Shown piece after piece: positions 18,931 through 27,305 of a stretch of DNA of 64,000 bases; positions within the stretch are counted from its first letter, which is position 1, and every line of letters starts with the position of its first letter. The notes beneath the pieces are model-generated. The model had not been told where the DNA came from, searched no databases, and saw nothing but the letters and a program-made list of their open reading frames with translations. The position numbers were made by a program, and so were the translations under genes. This DNA comes from Spirochaetota bacterium (GTDB lineage Bacteria > Spirochaetota > UBA4802 > JAFGJZ01): contig JAFGRW010000038.1 in NCBI GenBank assembly GCA_016934935.1, forward strand, positions 28,328 to 92,327, in the 5' to 3' direction.

Positions 18931-19332
18931 GATTTTCTCCTGAGCTGGTTTTTTGTGATAACTGTTAAAGTACATGCAAAGAATTGTCGTAAGTAATAAG
19001 TTTGTAAAGCCTTTTAGTGGTAACAGGAAAAATTATCTGGAGTGCGGTCTGCTTATTGATTGACTGTTTGTAACTATAGTTATAGGCAAGCTCTAATAAT
19101 TAACTATTGAACAGGGAACTTGCCCTTGTAGGTTGTTCTTAAACGAACAATAAGCTTTTAGCTCAAGATAAAAGCCCCACGGGTAACAATGGAAATCCAT
19201 TTATATATGGGCTTTTAAAGGCATAGCCGTTCCAAAAATGGTAATTTTTCGAAGTTCTCTATAGGCGGTTTCTATAATTGAATTTACTATTTTAAGAGAA
19301 ACAGAGTTCTGATGTTTATATACGGAGTGTTT
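18931..19332. other. 402-base divergent intergenic region, hairpin-rich
   Basis: No gene seen. The part from 19085 holds inverted repeats GGCAAG/CTTGCC (19085-19090, 19119-19124), TTGTTC/GAACAA (19133-19138, 19145-19150), and AAAAGCCC/GGGCTTTT (19170-19177, 19209-19216) enclosing ATGG/CCAT. The AAAAGC arm can instead pair with GCTTTT at 19154-19159. A TATAAT lies at 19272-19277 without a good -35. It may be a structured leader of the downstream peptidase gene or a repeat cluster; I recognise no known riboswitch class. Confidence 0.5.
19237..19262 (+). repeat. copy B of a short intergenic motif
   Basis: AATGGTAA through CGAAGTTC matches 8792-8812 with one difference. Its second half TCGAAGTTCTCTAT (19249-19262) is identical to 53315-53328 upstream of mreC. 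Confidence 0.55.
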
Positions 19333-20100
19333 ATGAAAAAATTCATGTTGGTTGTTGTGATTATTCTTTTTTATATCTTGAGTTTGCCGGGGGCTCCCTT
19401 GATAGCCCTTTACGGTGATGTGGATGAAGCAAGTTATCTATCAGGGAAGTTTAACCCTTCGACTCATTCACAGTTTGTTAATCTTGATGATCTGAATATC
19501 GAGACAGACGGACGTAAGCACTATTTGCGTCGTTCGACTGCTGTAGCCTTAAAGAAAATGGTTGTAGCTTTTAAAAAAGATAATCCAAATATTCGTCTAT
19601 ATGTGACCAGTTCTACAAGAAATTTTAACTACCAAAAGGCTATATGGGATGCCAAGTTTAACGGATCCCGCAAGGTTGATGGTAAGGCTTTGAATAAAAC
19701 CGAGCCTAACCATTTAAAAAGAGCCCTTACTATTCTTCAGTATTCGTCCATGCCCGGTACTTCCAGACATCATTGGGGTACAGATCTTGATTTTAATTCA
19801 CTTGTTAATTCTTATTACGAAAATGGTGAGGGCCTGATAATATATAATTGGCTTAAAAAAAATGCTCCGGATTTTGGTTTTTATCAGCCATATACCGCTG
19901 GTAGAAAGCAGGGATATAACGAAGAGAAGTGGCACTGGAGTTATCTACCGGAGTCGTCGATTTATCTTCGACGTTGGATGAAAATATTTGGAAATGATAC
20001 TTCGTTTTTTTCAAAGGAAGGCAGCTTTGGTGGTTCTGAGTATGCGGATAGGCTTGCTCCGATATATGTTATGGGTATAAACCCGGAATGCGTTAGGTAG
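19333..20100 (+). CDS. exported M15 (VanY/DD-carboxypeptidase-like) peptidase
   Basis: A 255-residue protein with an N-terminal signal sequence (MKKFMLVVVIILFYILSLPG). The zinc site of M15 peptidases is visible: SRHHWGTDLDF (S-x-H-x6-D pattern) and later EEKWHWSY with the third histidine. Such enzymes trim D-Ala or cleave peptidoglycan stem peptides in the envelope. An upstream LYVTSSTRNFNYQ block is the usual substrate-groove strand. Start 19333 is chosen over 19312 because GGAG lies at 19324-19327. It is preceded by the hairpin-rich leader region. Confidence 0.85.
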   Translation: MKKFMLVVVIILFYILSLPGAPLIALYGDVDEASYLSGKFNPSTHSQFVNLDDLNIETDGRKHYLRRSTAVALKKMVVAFKKDNPNIRLYVTSSTRNFNYQKAIWDAKFNGSRKVDGKALNKTEPNHLKRALTILQYSSMPGTSRHHWGTDLDFNSLVNSYYENGEGLIIYNWLKKNAPDFGFYQPYTAGRKQGYNEEKWHWSYLPESSIYLRRWMKIFGNDTSFFSKEGSFGGSEYADRLAPIYVMGINPECVR

Positions 20101-20143
20101 AGCGGTTATTGTTTATCGAAAATCCGGTTACGATGAGGTAGAT

Positions 20144-20512
20144 ATGGACAAAAAAGAGAGGGTGGCTCTGATCCGGAAAGGTAACGAGTTATATAATAAC
20201 GGGGACTATACTGCTGCAGAAAAAATCTTTATTAAGACCGGTTATAAAGATGGCATTATTCGTATTGGTGATTATCTCTATTATGATCAGAAAATGCCCC
20301 TTGCAGCATATAAGTATTATAAGCTTGCTGGTTGTAATTCAAAGATATCTGAAATATATGAGCGAATGGTCTTTGCCATGAAATGCCTTATGGAAGATAA
20401 AAGTAGTGAAGACCTGCGCCCAAAAATTCATCTTGAACCTGTTGATGTTCACCCTATGTTAAAAATTGCCGCCGAAGAAATTTTGAGAAATAACGGAGAA
20501 TTACAGGAGTAG
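20144..20512 (+). CDS. small TPR-like hypothetical protein
   Basis: A 122-residue soluble protein with helical repeats at the start (ALIRKGNELYNNGDYTAAEKIF, split as ALIRKGNELYNN and GDYTAAEKIF) that look like one or two TPR units, then a less regular tail. A GAGG ribosome site precedes the ATG. It follows the peptidase gene by 43 bases and is likely co-transcribed. No catalytic motif. It converges on the unknown gene at 20541 with no visible terminator. Confidence 0.65.
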   Translation: MDKKERVALIRKGNELYNNGDYTAAEKIFIKTGYKDGIIRIGDYLYYDQKMPLAAYKYYKLAGCNSKISEIYERMVFAMKCLMEDKSSEDLRPKIHLEPVDVHPMLKIAAEEILRNNGELQE

Positions 20513-20540
20513 TTGAGTCCGGTATGTCCATGAATGTGCC

Positions 20541-21527
20541 CTATTGTTGTATGAAGTTGCGCTCAGTTTTGATATATTGTTCAAGTGTTGTTAGCTTTGT
20601 CAAAACTGTTTTTATCTCTCCGATAGTGGTTTCAAGAGTAAATGTCGCGTCTTTGAGGTTTTGTCGCGCCAGAGCGTTTATTTTAGAAGCCATATTCATT
20701 TCAATTTCGTCGATTATCTTTTGCAGAGAATCGGCGAACCCCAATAACTTCTTGTAAACATGTTTAAGGTGTTGATCCATCTCGTAAAGAAGTATGTAAT
20801 GATATTTCTGTTTGTCCGTTTGCATCTGATTTAAAATATCACGGCAGCGGGGATCCAGATGTGTGATATAAAAAGAAATAGGGCGCGGGTATTCGTTTAT
20901 TTCCCTGTAAATTGAGATTATATCTTCAATTTTTTGAAATCCGTCAATGTCAAGTGAACGATGTGTGTCTTCAAGCATGTTTGAGAGCTCTCGATCGTCG
21001 GGTGATATCATTTTCGAGTTGTGAATATTGTTTATCACTCCATTAAAACGGTCACGGTGAGTATTGATTGTGTCGAATATCTCTTTGATAAAATGATCAG
21101 GGTTAAATTTCTTCAGTTCTGTTTCAATCGTACTTAACTCTGCCCCGGGTTCCATAGTTTTGCCTGTTGCGGCTATATCAGAATCACTATCATCGTTATT
21201 TTCTGTATAATAATCGTCTATTTCATTTTCTTTTCCAATTTCGTCCTCGATTAGCCGGTCATCACTATTTTCTGGAATATCCCCTAGTTCGGCAAGTTCT
21301 TTAATGTCCTGTTTCTTTTTTTCACGTATTCTGTGGCGTATCATCTGAGCACGATCGTTGGAAGTACGCAGTATCCGGATAATCTCGACCTTACGCTGTG
21401 AACGATTGAAACGAAGACCGTACATTGTACCGTTTTTATCCATGTATCTTTTGTTAAGGTCGTAAACTGACGCTTTGGATGTGTCAATGTCTTCGATAGA
21501 GTCGATATGTATGAAATCTGTTCTCAT
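20541..21527 (-). CDS. unknown helical protein coupled to a PilZ gene
   Basis: A 328-residue soluble protein I do not recognise. The N-terminal 75 residues are basic with strand-like segments (TMYGLRFNRSQRKVEIIRIL). An acidic low-complexity stretch follows (residues about 88-118, rich in D/E/N), then a long predominantly helical C-terminal region with LEDTHRSL and LKDATFTLETTIGEIKTVL, probably coiled coil. Its ATG overlaps the stop of the PilZ gene by four bases, so it is translated from the same message and may act downstream of c-di-GMP. No membrane segment or enzyme motif is visible. Confidence 0.7.
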   Translation of the reverse strand: MRTDFIHIDSIEDIDTSKASVYDLNKRYMDKNGTMYGLRFNRSQRKVEIIRILRTSNDRAQMIRHRIREKKKQDIKELAELGDIPENSDDRLIEDEIGKENEIDDYYTENNDDSDSDIAATGKTMEPGAELSTIETELKKFNPDHFIKEIFDTINTHRDRFNGVINNIHNSKMISPDDRELSNMLEDTHRSLDIDGFQKIEDIISIYREINEYPRPISFYITHLDPRCRDILNQMQTDKQKYHYILLYEMDQHLKHVYKKLLGFADSLQKIIDEIEMNMASKINALARQNLKDATFTLETTIGEIKTVLTKLTTLEQYIKTERNFIQQ

Positions 21528-21910
21528 AAAATTGTTATTTCATCACTGTCGAAATCTTCAAGAGGTTCATTAAACATGATTGCCAGATAGGCATCTTCAC
21601 TTATATCCAAAGAAGCAAATTTTTTAAGAACTTCGGTCGGGTTGTTTCTTATAAGACCTGTTCTGACAATTGTACCGGTTTGTGAAATAATCCGGTTGTT
21701 TGTTTTAAAAAGGATTCTTATTGGCAAATTGATTCCTGTTTTGGTGTAAGAGGCTATGAAAATACCGCCGCGACTGATATCAAGGATTCGCCCCTTTCCC
21801 TTTTTTGGTTTTTTAGCCATCTGATAGGGGTCTTCGGGGTTGCCATCGTGATATTGGAATCTTACTTTTAACAGACAGGGGTAGCGATGATACTGGCGTT
21901 TTTCATGCAT
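21524..21910 (-). CDS. PilZ domain protein (probable c-di-GMP receptor)
   Basis: A 128-residue single PilZ domain. The two c-di-GMP binding motifs are present: RxxxR as R5-QYH-R9 at the N-terminus and D/NxSxxG as DISRGG, followed by GIFIASYTKTG and a hydrophobic strand IRILF. Such proteins pass c-di-GMP levels to motility, secretion or envelope targets. It is first in a two-gene unit with the unknown helical protein. A good sigma-54-type promoter lies about 80-95 bases upstream, so expression probably depends on RpoN, encoded at 23876. Confidence 0.85.
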   Translation of the reverse strand: MHEKRQYHRYPCLLKVRFQYHDGNPEDPYQMAKKPKKGKGRILDISRGGIFIASYTKTGINLPIRILFKTNNRIISQTGTIVRTGLIRNNPTEVLKKFASLDISEDAYLAIMFNEPLEDFDSDEITIL

Positions 21911-21985
21911 TTTGAAACTCCCGATTTACCGGATTTTTGTATAAATCTATCACCTTAAAGTGCAGCGGAGAAAGCAATACAGTTT

Positions 21986-22008
21986 CAAAGCATGTATGGT
22001 GCCAACAA
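21986..22008 (-). promoter_or_regulatory. sigma-54 (RpoN) promoter of the PilZ operon
   Basis: Minus strand reads TTGGCACC-ATAC-ATGCT (22005-21989). The -24 GG (22003-22002) and -12 GC (21991-21990) are exactly 10 bases apart. TGGCAC is a perfect -24 core; the -12 is ATGC instead of TTGC. The rest of the 21911-22215 gap shows TTGACG at 22033 facing pyrG but no convincing -10. Confidence 0.65.
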
Positions 22009-22215
22009 TTTTGTCAAACCCTTTACTGGGTAAATCAAACCTTGACGTCAATTTGGCATTGTTAAGGTAATGTTAAATTAGCGGTTATACTTTTTTTGTC
22101 CGTAAAAGCTCATTGACGAAAGGAGCAGCATAAAATTCTTTTGAAAAAACCTGTACCTGACATTAAAAACATTTTCAAGGGTTCTTATCTTTATATAATC
22201 GGAGACGTAACTCTT

Positions 22216-23826
22216 ATGACTGATAAAACAAAGTTTATTTTCATTACCGGTGGAGTCTGCTCTTCTCTTGGGAAAGGCATATCAACAGCCTCATTAGGCA
22301 TACTTCTGGAAGGACATGGGTATAAAATTTCCATTTTGAAGATGGATCCATATCTGAATATTGATCCCGGTACAATGAGTCCTTATCAGCATGGCGAAGT
22401 ATACGTAACTGAAGACGGGGCTGAGACCGACCTTGATCTTGGATATTATGAGCGATTTACAAACTCAGAGCTCACTCGTAAAAATTCAGTATCAACCGGT
22501 CAAATATATCTTTCGGTCATCGAAAGAGAGCGTAGAGGCGATTATCTTGGGCGAACCGTACAGGTTATTCCGCATATTACAAATGAGATTAAAAAACGAA
22601 TTTTTGATGTGTCCAAGTCCGGAGATCTGGATTTTGTTTTGGTCGAAATTGGTGGCACAGTGGGGGATATTGAGTCTGTTCCTTTTCTTGAAGCTATACG
22701 GCAGATGCGTATGGATTTAGGTAAAAATAATGTGTTGTTTGTACACCTTACGCTTGTTCCTGCAATAACTGTTGCTGGTGAGCACAAGACTAAACCGACT
22801 CAACACTCTGTAAAAGAGCTTATGCAGACAGGTATTCTTCCAGATATTTTATTATGTCGTTCTTCCCGGCCACTGGATGATGAGATGAAAGCTAAAATAG
22901 CACTTTTTTGTAATGTTGAAGACGGAAATGTAATATCGGCTCTTGATAGTGATTCGATTTATGATATACCGATGATGTTGCACGGTTTTAAGTATGATGA
23001 TATTGTTCTTGAACATTTCAATATGCCAAAGAGAGAACTTGATATTTCTGAATGGCTTGAATTTGTTGACCATCATAACAATCCGGAAAAGGATGTAACA
23101 ATAGGTATTGTTGGCAAATATGTTTCTCTTCAGGACGCTTATAAATCCATATACGAAGCTCTTATTCATGGTGCAGCATACAACAGGGCAAGGTTAAAAC
23201 TTGTGAAAATCGATCCTGAAGAGCTTGAGGGCTGTGATGGCTCTATTGATAAGGTTTTTAATGGAGTAGACGGGGTTCTTGTGCCTGGTGGTTTCGGTAG
23301 CAGAGGAATTGAGGGCAAGATAAAAGCGATAGAATATGCCCGTATAAATAATATTCCTTTCTTCGGCATCTGTTTGGGGCTTCATACAGCGGTTATTGAG
23401 TTTGCCAGAAATGTTTGCGGGTTAGAGGATGCCAACTCGACCGAATTTAATCCCGAATGTAAAAATCCCGTTATTTCCTTGATGGAAGATCAGAAAATAG
23501 TCCAGGACAAGGGAGCTTCCATGCGTCTTGGAGCATTTGCTTGTAAGCTCCTTTCAGGAAGCGGTATAGCTGATATATACCAGAAACAGCTGATTCACGA
23601 AAGGCACCGCCATCGTTACGAGTTTACTTCCAGGTATAAAAAGATTTTCGAAGATGCCGGCATGGTCTTCGGCGGTATCAACCCAGATCTTGATCTTGTG
23701 GAGACTCTTGAACTGCCCGAACATCGTTGGTTTTACGCTGTTCAGTTTCATCCTGAGTTTAAATCAAAACCAACTGCGCCTCATCCCCTTTTTAAGACAT
23801 TTATAACCGCTGCTGTCTTAAAATAA
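22216..23826 (+). CDS. pyrG: CTP synthase
   Basis: A 536-residue glutamine-dependent enzyme converting UTP to CTP. The N-terminal synthetase domain begins KFIFITGGVCSSLGKGIS with the P-loop and has MDPYLNIDPGTMSPYQHGEV. The C-terminal class I amidotransferase has the nucleophile Cys in FFGICLGLH and the His-Glu pair in FHPEF. The frame opens from a TTG at 22141, but the ATG at 22216, with GGAG at 22201, gives the standard length. It is followed 49 bases later by rpoN. Confidence 0.97.
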   Translation: MTDKTKFIFITGGVCSSLGKGISTASLGILLEGHGYKISILKMDPYLNIDPGTMSPYQHGEVYVTEDGAETDLDLGYYERFTNSELTRKNSVSTGQIYLSVIERERRGDYLGRTVQVIPHITNEIKKRIFDVSKSGDLDFVLVEIGGTVGDIESVPFLEAIRQMRMDLGKNNVLFVHLTLVPAITVAGEHKTKPTQHSVKELMQTGILPDILLCRSSRPLDDEMKAKIALFCNVEDGNVISALDSDSIYDIPMMLHGFKYDDIVLEHFNMPKRELDISEWLEFVDHHNNPEKDVTIGIVGKYVSLQDAYKSIYEALIHGAAYNRARLKLVKIDPEELEGCDGSIDKVFNGVDGVLVPGGFGSRGIEGKIKAIEYARINNIPFFGICLGLHTAVIEFARNVCGLEDANSTEFNPECKNPVISLMEDQKIVQDKGASMRLGAFACKLLSGSGIADIYQKQLIHERHRHRYEFTSRYKKIFEDAGMVFGGINPDLDLVETLELPEHRWFYAVQFHPEFKSKPTAPHPLFKTFITAAVLK

Positions 23827-23875
23827 AGCTTGAAATTATAGATATTCTGTTGTACCTTTGTGGCAGAGGTTGAAT

Positions 23876-25306
23876 ATGGCAGTGTCACTTTCCATAGGCT
23901 TAAAGCAAACTCAGCGTCTCGCCATGACGCAAAGCTTACGTCAATCCATCGAAATGCTTCAGCTCTCCTCCCTCGAGCTGGCTGAGACCATTTCGCATGA
24001 ACTGGAATCAAATCCTGTTTTGGAGGAGGTCTCTTTGTCCCGGGAGACCGAATATAGCAGTGAGCTGGTTCATGACATGAATCTACAGCTTTCGGGTGAT
24101 ACCTCCCGTGCAGATCGAATCGAACAGCGTGATCGAGACTTTGGTAATACCAGTGACGCGGGTTTTCAAAAAAGTTATGACGAGGATCGTAAGCAGCAGG
24201 CTATTGAAAACGCATTTGTTGAGCGTGAATCTTTGGCGGATCATCTGATATCTCAGGTTCGGCTTCTGAAAGGATCAGAACAGGAGCTTTCATTTCTGGA
24301 AACTCTTGTGTCACTGCTCGATTCGAACGGATTTTTCACAGAGGATCATGAGTCTTTTTGTGCCGAGCAGTCTGTAACTCCTGAATATCTTGACCTTTCT
24401 TTAAGAAAAATTTCCCGTCTTGAGCCCATAGGCTGCGGCTCTTCATCTGTTCAGCAGTCTCTTTTGTGGCAGTGTGAAAACAAATTCCCAGCTGATGAAT
24501 TACTTTACGAAATGATCAGGGATCATTTTGATCTGCTTTCAAAACTTTTTTTTGATCAAATATCAAAAAAAATGGATGTACCCCTTGATACGATAATCAA
24601 AAAAAGCAATCTACTTCAAAATTTTTCACCCTATCCGGGCCGGATGTATTCAAGAAATGAGACCAATTACGTTATTCCCGAACTCGAGGTTCACTATATT
24701 GATGATCAGATAGTATTAATGTTTTACGATGATCTGATACCGGGAATAAAAATTAATAAATATTACACCGGTTTGGTTGAATCTTCCAAAGTTGACAAAG
24801 AGATAAAGAAATACCTGCGTGAATGTATTACTTCTGCCAAATATCTTTTAAGAAGTATATCCGGAAGACGGGAAACCATAGAGAAAGTTGTGCGTGCCAT
24901 AATGGAGTGTCAAACCGGGTTTCTTAAAAAAGGGCCCGGACATCTTAAGCCTTTGATACATGCTAATATTGCGGAGATTACAGGTTTTAACGAGTCGACA
25001 ATAAGTCGAGTTACTTCAAATAAGTATGTTCAGACAGTGTGGGGCATCTTCGAATTAAAATATTTCTTCGTTACACGAATCAATTCTGATGATAACGAGC
25101 AGTCATCGGATAATGTACAGAAGTTGATTCAGGATATTGTTGCGAATGAAGATCCTTTGAATCCCTTTACCGATGAACAAATTGTTACACGCTTAGATAA
25201 TGCAGGAATCCAGACTGCAAGACGGACTGTGGCAAAATATCGAGGAATTCTTAACATCCCCTCTTCAACAAAGAGGAAGAGAATAAATAAGTTAAAAATG
25301 GAGTGA
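23876..25306 (+). CDS. rpoN: RNA polymerase sigma-54 factor
   Basis: A 476-residue sigma factor. The N-terminal activator-interacting region I starts LSIGLKQTQRLAMTQSLRQS, then the glutamine/leucine helix ELESNPVLEEV. An acidic linker follows, then the core-binding domain, the HTH region with ITGFNESTISRVTSNKYVQT, and the diagnostic RpoN box ARRTVAKYRG near the C-terminus. It directs transcription from -24/-12 promoters and needs an AAA+ activator; the NtrX-like protein at 29097 is a candidate. The ATG at 23876 with AGAGG upstream is preferred over the TTG at 23858. hpf follows after 4 bases. Confidence 0.97.
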   Translation: MAVSLSIGLKQTQRLAMTQSLRQSIEMLQLSSLELAETISHELESNPVLEEVSLSRETEYSSELVHDMNLQLSGDTSRADRIEQRDRDFGNTSDAGFQKSYDEDRKQQAIENAFVERESLADHLISQVRLLKGSEQELSFLETLVSLLDSNGFFTEDHESFCAEQSVTPEYLDLSLRKISRLEPIGCGSSSVQQSLLWQCENKFPADELLYEMIRDHFDLLSKLFFDQISKKMDVPLDTIIKKSNLLQNFSPYPGRMYSRNETNYVIPELEVHYIDDQIVLMFYDDLIPGIKINKYYTGLVESSKVDKEIKKYLRECITSAKYLLRSISGRRETIEKVVRAIMECQTGFLKKGPGHLKPLIHANIAEITGFNESTISRVTSNKYVQTVWGIFELKYFFVTRINSDDNEQSSDNVQKLIQDIVANEDPLNPFTDEQIVTRLDNAGIQTARRTVAKYRGILNIPSSTKRKRINKLKME

Positions 25307-25310
25307 GCGT

Positions 25311-26096
25311 ATGAAACTAAAAATTACCGGAAGACATGTGACAGTATCTGACAAACTCAAGGAACATGTGGAAAAAAAAGTCTCAAAAGTTGAAAAGTAT
25401 TTTAATCAAATAATCTCTATCGAGGTGATTGTATTCGAAGAAAAGAGTGATAAAGTTGTTGAGATAATAATTCATGCAGACGGAGCCAAGTTTTATACTT
25501 CTGACAAATCTTCTGATTATTACAGCTGTCTTGATTCTTTGATTGATAAGCTTGATCAGCAGATTAAAAAATATAAGGACAAATTGCAGATGCATAAAGG
25601 GCCAGGCACAAACTTTATTCCGATTGTCGATCTGGACAAGGACGGACATGAGTCTGTAGCTGTTGTTGAGGCTTCGCCTAAACCGCTTAATTATATTGAG
25701 GCATATCTTGAACTGAAGATGGATAACAAGGGATTTATTCTTTACAAAAAAGATAACGAAAATATAGATTATGCGAGCAGAAACTACGCCCTGCTTTACG
25801 AAGATGATAAAAAATATGTTATGGTAGAGGTGCCCGATGAGATGCTTAAAAATAGATCATTTTCAGGTGACCTCAACTGTTTTGAACTGGATATAAAAAA
25901 TGAATCGCCATCCGATCCGAAGATCGATCTTAAAGCGACACGTAAAGATATTGCTGCCTTAAATGTCAGCCAGGCTATCGCTGAACATGAAAAAAGCGAT
26001 CGAAAACTGTTTCCTTTTTACAATACAGAGTCATCGTCTTTGAATCTGCTGGTTAAACGTTCAAATCAGCTGGAAATTGTTGTACCGGCTCAATAA
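25311..26096 (+). CDS. hpf: ribosome hibernation promoting factor, long-type with extended C-terminus
   Basis: A 261-residue protein. Residues 1-100 are the HPF/RaiA ribosome-binding fold (KLKITGRHVTVSDKLKEHVE, with VIVFEEKSDKVVEIIIHADG). Residues about 123-175 resemble, loosely, the dimerising C-terminal domain of long HPF (YIEAYLELKMDNKGFILYKK). A further 80-residue tail has no match I recognise. It would stall and pair 70S ribosomes in stationary phase. Position directly after rpoN is the conserved arrangement in many bacteria, where the gene is also known as the sigma-54 modulation protein. Confidence 0.88.
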   Translation: MKLKITGRHVTVSDKLKEHVEKKVSKVEKYFNQIISIEVIVFEEKSDKVVEIIIHADGAKFYTSDKSSDYYSCLDSLIDKLDQQIKKYKDKLQMHKGPGTNFIPIVDLDKDGHESVAVVEASPKPLNYIEAYLELKMDNKGFILYKKDNENIDYASRNYALLYEDDKKYVMVEVPDEMLKNRSFSGDLNCFELDIKNESPSDPKIDLKATRKDIAALNVSQAIAEHEKSDRKLFPFYNTESSSLNLLVKRSNQLEIVVPAQ

Positions 26097-26098
26097 AT

Positions 26099-27049
26099 AT
26101 GACTCAAAAACTATTTTTGCGAGATCTTCTTTCAAACCCTGAGGACACACAGCTCCAGCTTTTGCCCCTTACCGGTGAGCTGGGGCTTGGCAGGGAAATT
26201 AAAAGTGCTGATGTAAACCGGCCGGGGCTCAGCCTAGCCGGTTTTTTTGACCATTTTGCAGCGGACAGAATTCAGGTTTTTGGAAAAGGTGAGAGTGCAT
26301 ATATTGATTCGCTCTCTGAAAAAAAGTTGCATGAATCACTGGAGAAATTTTTTTCGGGCAATGTCTTTTGTGCGGTTTTTACGCATGGTAAAAAACCGCC
26401 TTACCTTTTTACTGAATTGGCATTACAGAAGGGTACACCGGTTTTTGTCAGCTCGTTAACCACCGCAGAGTTCATACGTCTGTTCCACTATGTCGTTTCG
26501 GAGACACATGCTCCACAGAAAAATGTGCATGGAACTCTTGTTGATGTGTTTGGTCTTGGTGTTCTGATTATCGGTGCAAGCGGGGTTGGTAAAAGTGAAG
26601 CTGCCCTTGAACTTATAGAACGTGGACATCGCCTTATTGGGGATGATATAGTCAATGTAAAATGGGTCAAGGAGTCGATGCTGGTGGGGCAGGGGAGTCG
26701 TTTTATCCGTCATCATATGGAAATCAGAGGTCTAGGCATACTTAATGTTACTGATGTGTTTGGTATTGGTTCTGTAAGAAACCGGAAAAGAATTGAGCTT
26801 GTAGTAAAACTGGAGCTGTGGGATGATGACAAGGAATACGAGAGACTGGGGCTTTACGATACCAGGTATGAACTGCTGGGAATGGAAGTACCCTATGTTT
26901 TGCTCCCAGTGAGGCCTGGTCGAAATATTCCGATATTAATAGAAAGCGCCGCTTTAAACCAGCGTCTAAAAAAGATGGGGGTCTATTCGGCTCAGGAACT
27001 CGACAGGCGTATTCAGGATTGGATAAAGGTAGGAAAGAAAGATGGTTGA
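26099..27049 (+). CDS. hprK: HPr kinase/phosphorylase
   Basis: A 316-residue bifunctional enzyme that phosphorylates HPr on Ser46 and removes that phosphate. Visible are His144 in NVHGTLVDV, Walker A GASGVGKS (159-166), the GHRLIGDDIV segment after it, and the HprK signature MEIRGLGILNV. It starts 2 bases after hpf and overlaps ptsH by 8 bases. The kinase sits between sigma-54 and PTS genes, suggesting that nutrient state is passed to regulation through HPr phosphorylation. Confidence 0.97.
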   Translation: MTQKLFLRDLLSNPEDTQLQLLPLTGELGLGREIKSADVNRPGLSLAGFFDHFAADRIQVFGKGESAYIDSLSEKKLHESLEKFFSGNVFCAVFTHGKKPPYLFTELALQKGTPVFVSSLTTAEFIRLFHYVVSETHAPQKNVHGTLVDVFGLGVLIIGASGVGKSEAALELIERGHRLIGDDIVNVKWVKESMLVGQGSRFIRHHMEIRGLGILNVTDVFGIGSVRNRKRIELVVKLELWDDDKEYERLGLYDTRYELLGMEVPYVLLPVRPGRNIPILIESAALNQRLKKMGVYSAQELDRRIQDWIKVGKKDG

Positions 27050-27305
27050 AAAAAAGGTAGTAATACAAGGTGAGTCGGGTATTCACGCGAGACCCGCTAC
27101 CATGCTTGTTAAAACAGCATCCAAGTATAGTTGTAATGTTTTTATAGAAAAAGATGGAACAGACGCGAACCTCAAATCCATACTTAATGTCCTCGCATTG
27201 GGATTAACTGGTGGAACTGAAATAAAGATCAAAGCAGAAGGTGAAGGTGAAAACGAGGCTGTTGAAGAGATTGTTGCTTTGATTGAACGCGATTTTGCCG
27301 AGTAA
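27042..27305 (+). CDS. ptsH: phosphocarrier protein HPr
   Basis: An 87-residue phosphocarrier. It has both sites: His15 in GIHARPA, phosphorylated by enzyme I, and Ser46 in LKSILNVLAL, the HprK target. It overlaps hprK by 8 bases and its stop shares a base with the start of the ntrY-like gene (TAATG), so four genes are tightly coupled. Enzyme I is at 5738-7483. With no EII near, a regulatory role is likely. Confidence 0.97.
   Translation: MVEKKVVIQGESGIHARPATMLVKTASKYSCNVFIEKDGTDANLKSILNVLALGLTGGTEIKIKAEGEGENEAVEEIVALIERDFAE

Noticed and set aside
19038..19056. Sigma-54-like TGGAGT...CTGCT upstream of the M15 peptidase
   Set aside because: Spacing is right, but the -24 box lacks the CAC core; too weak alone.
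19114..19216. c-di-GMP or other known riboswitch in the leader of the M15 peptidase gene
   Set aside because: None of the conserved cores I know (for example the GEMM-I core) is present.
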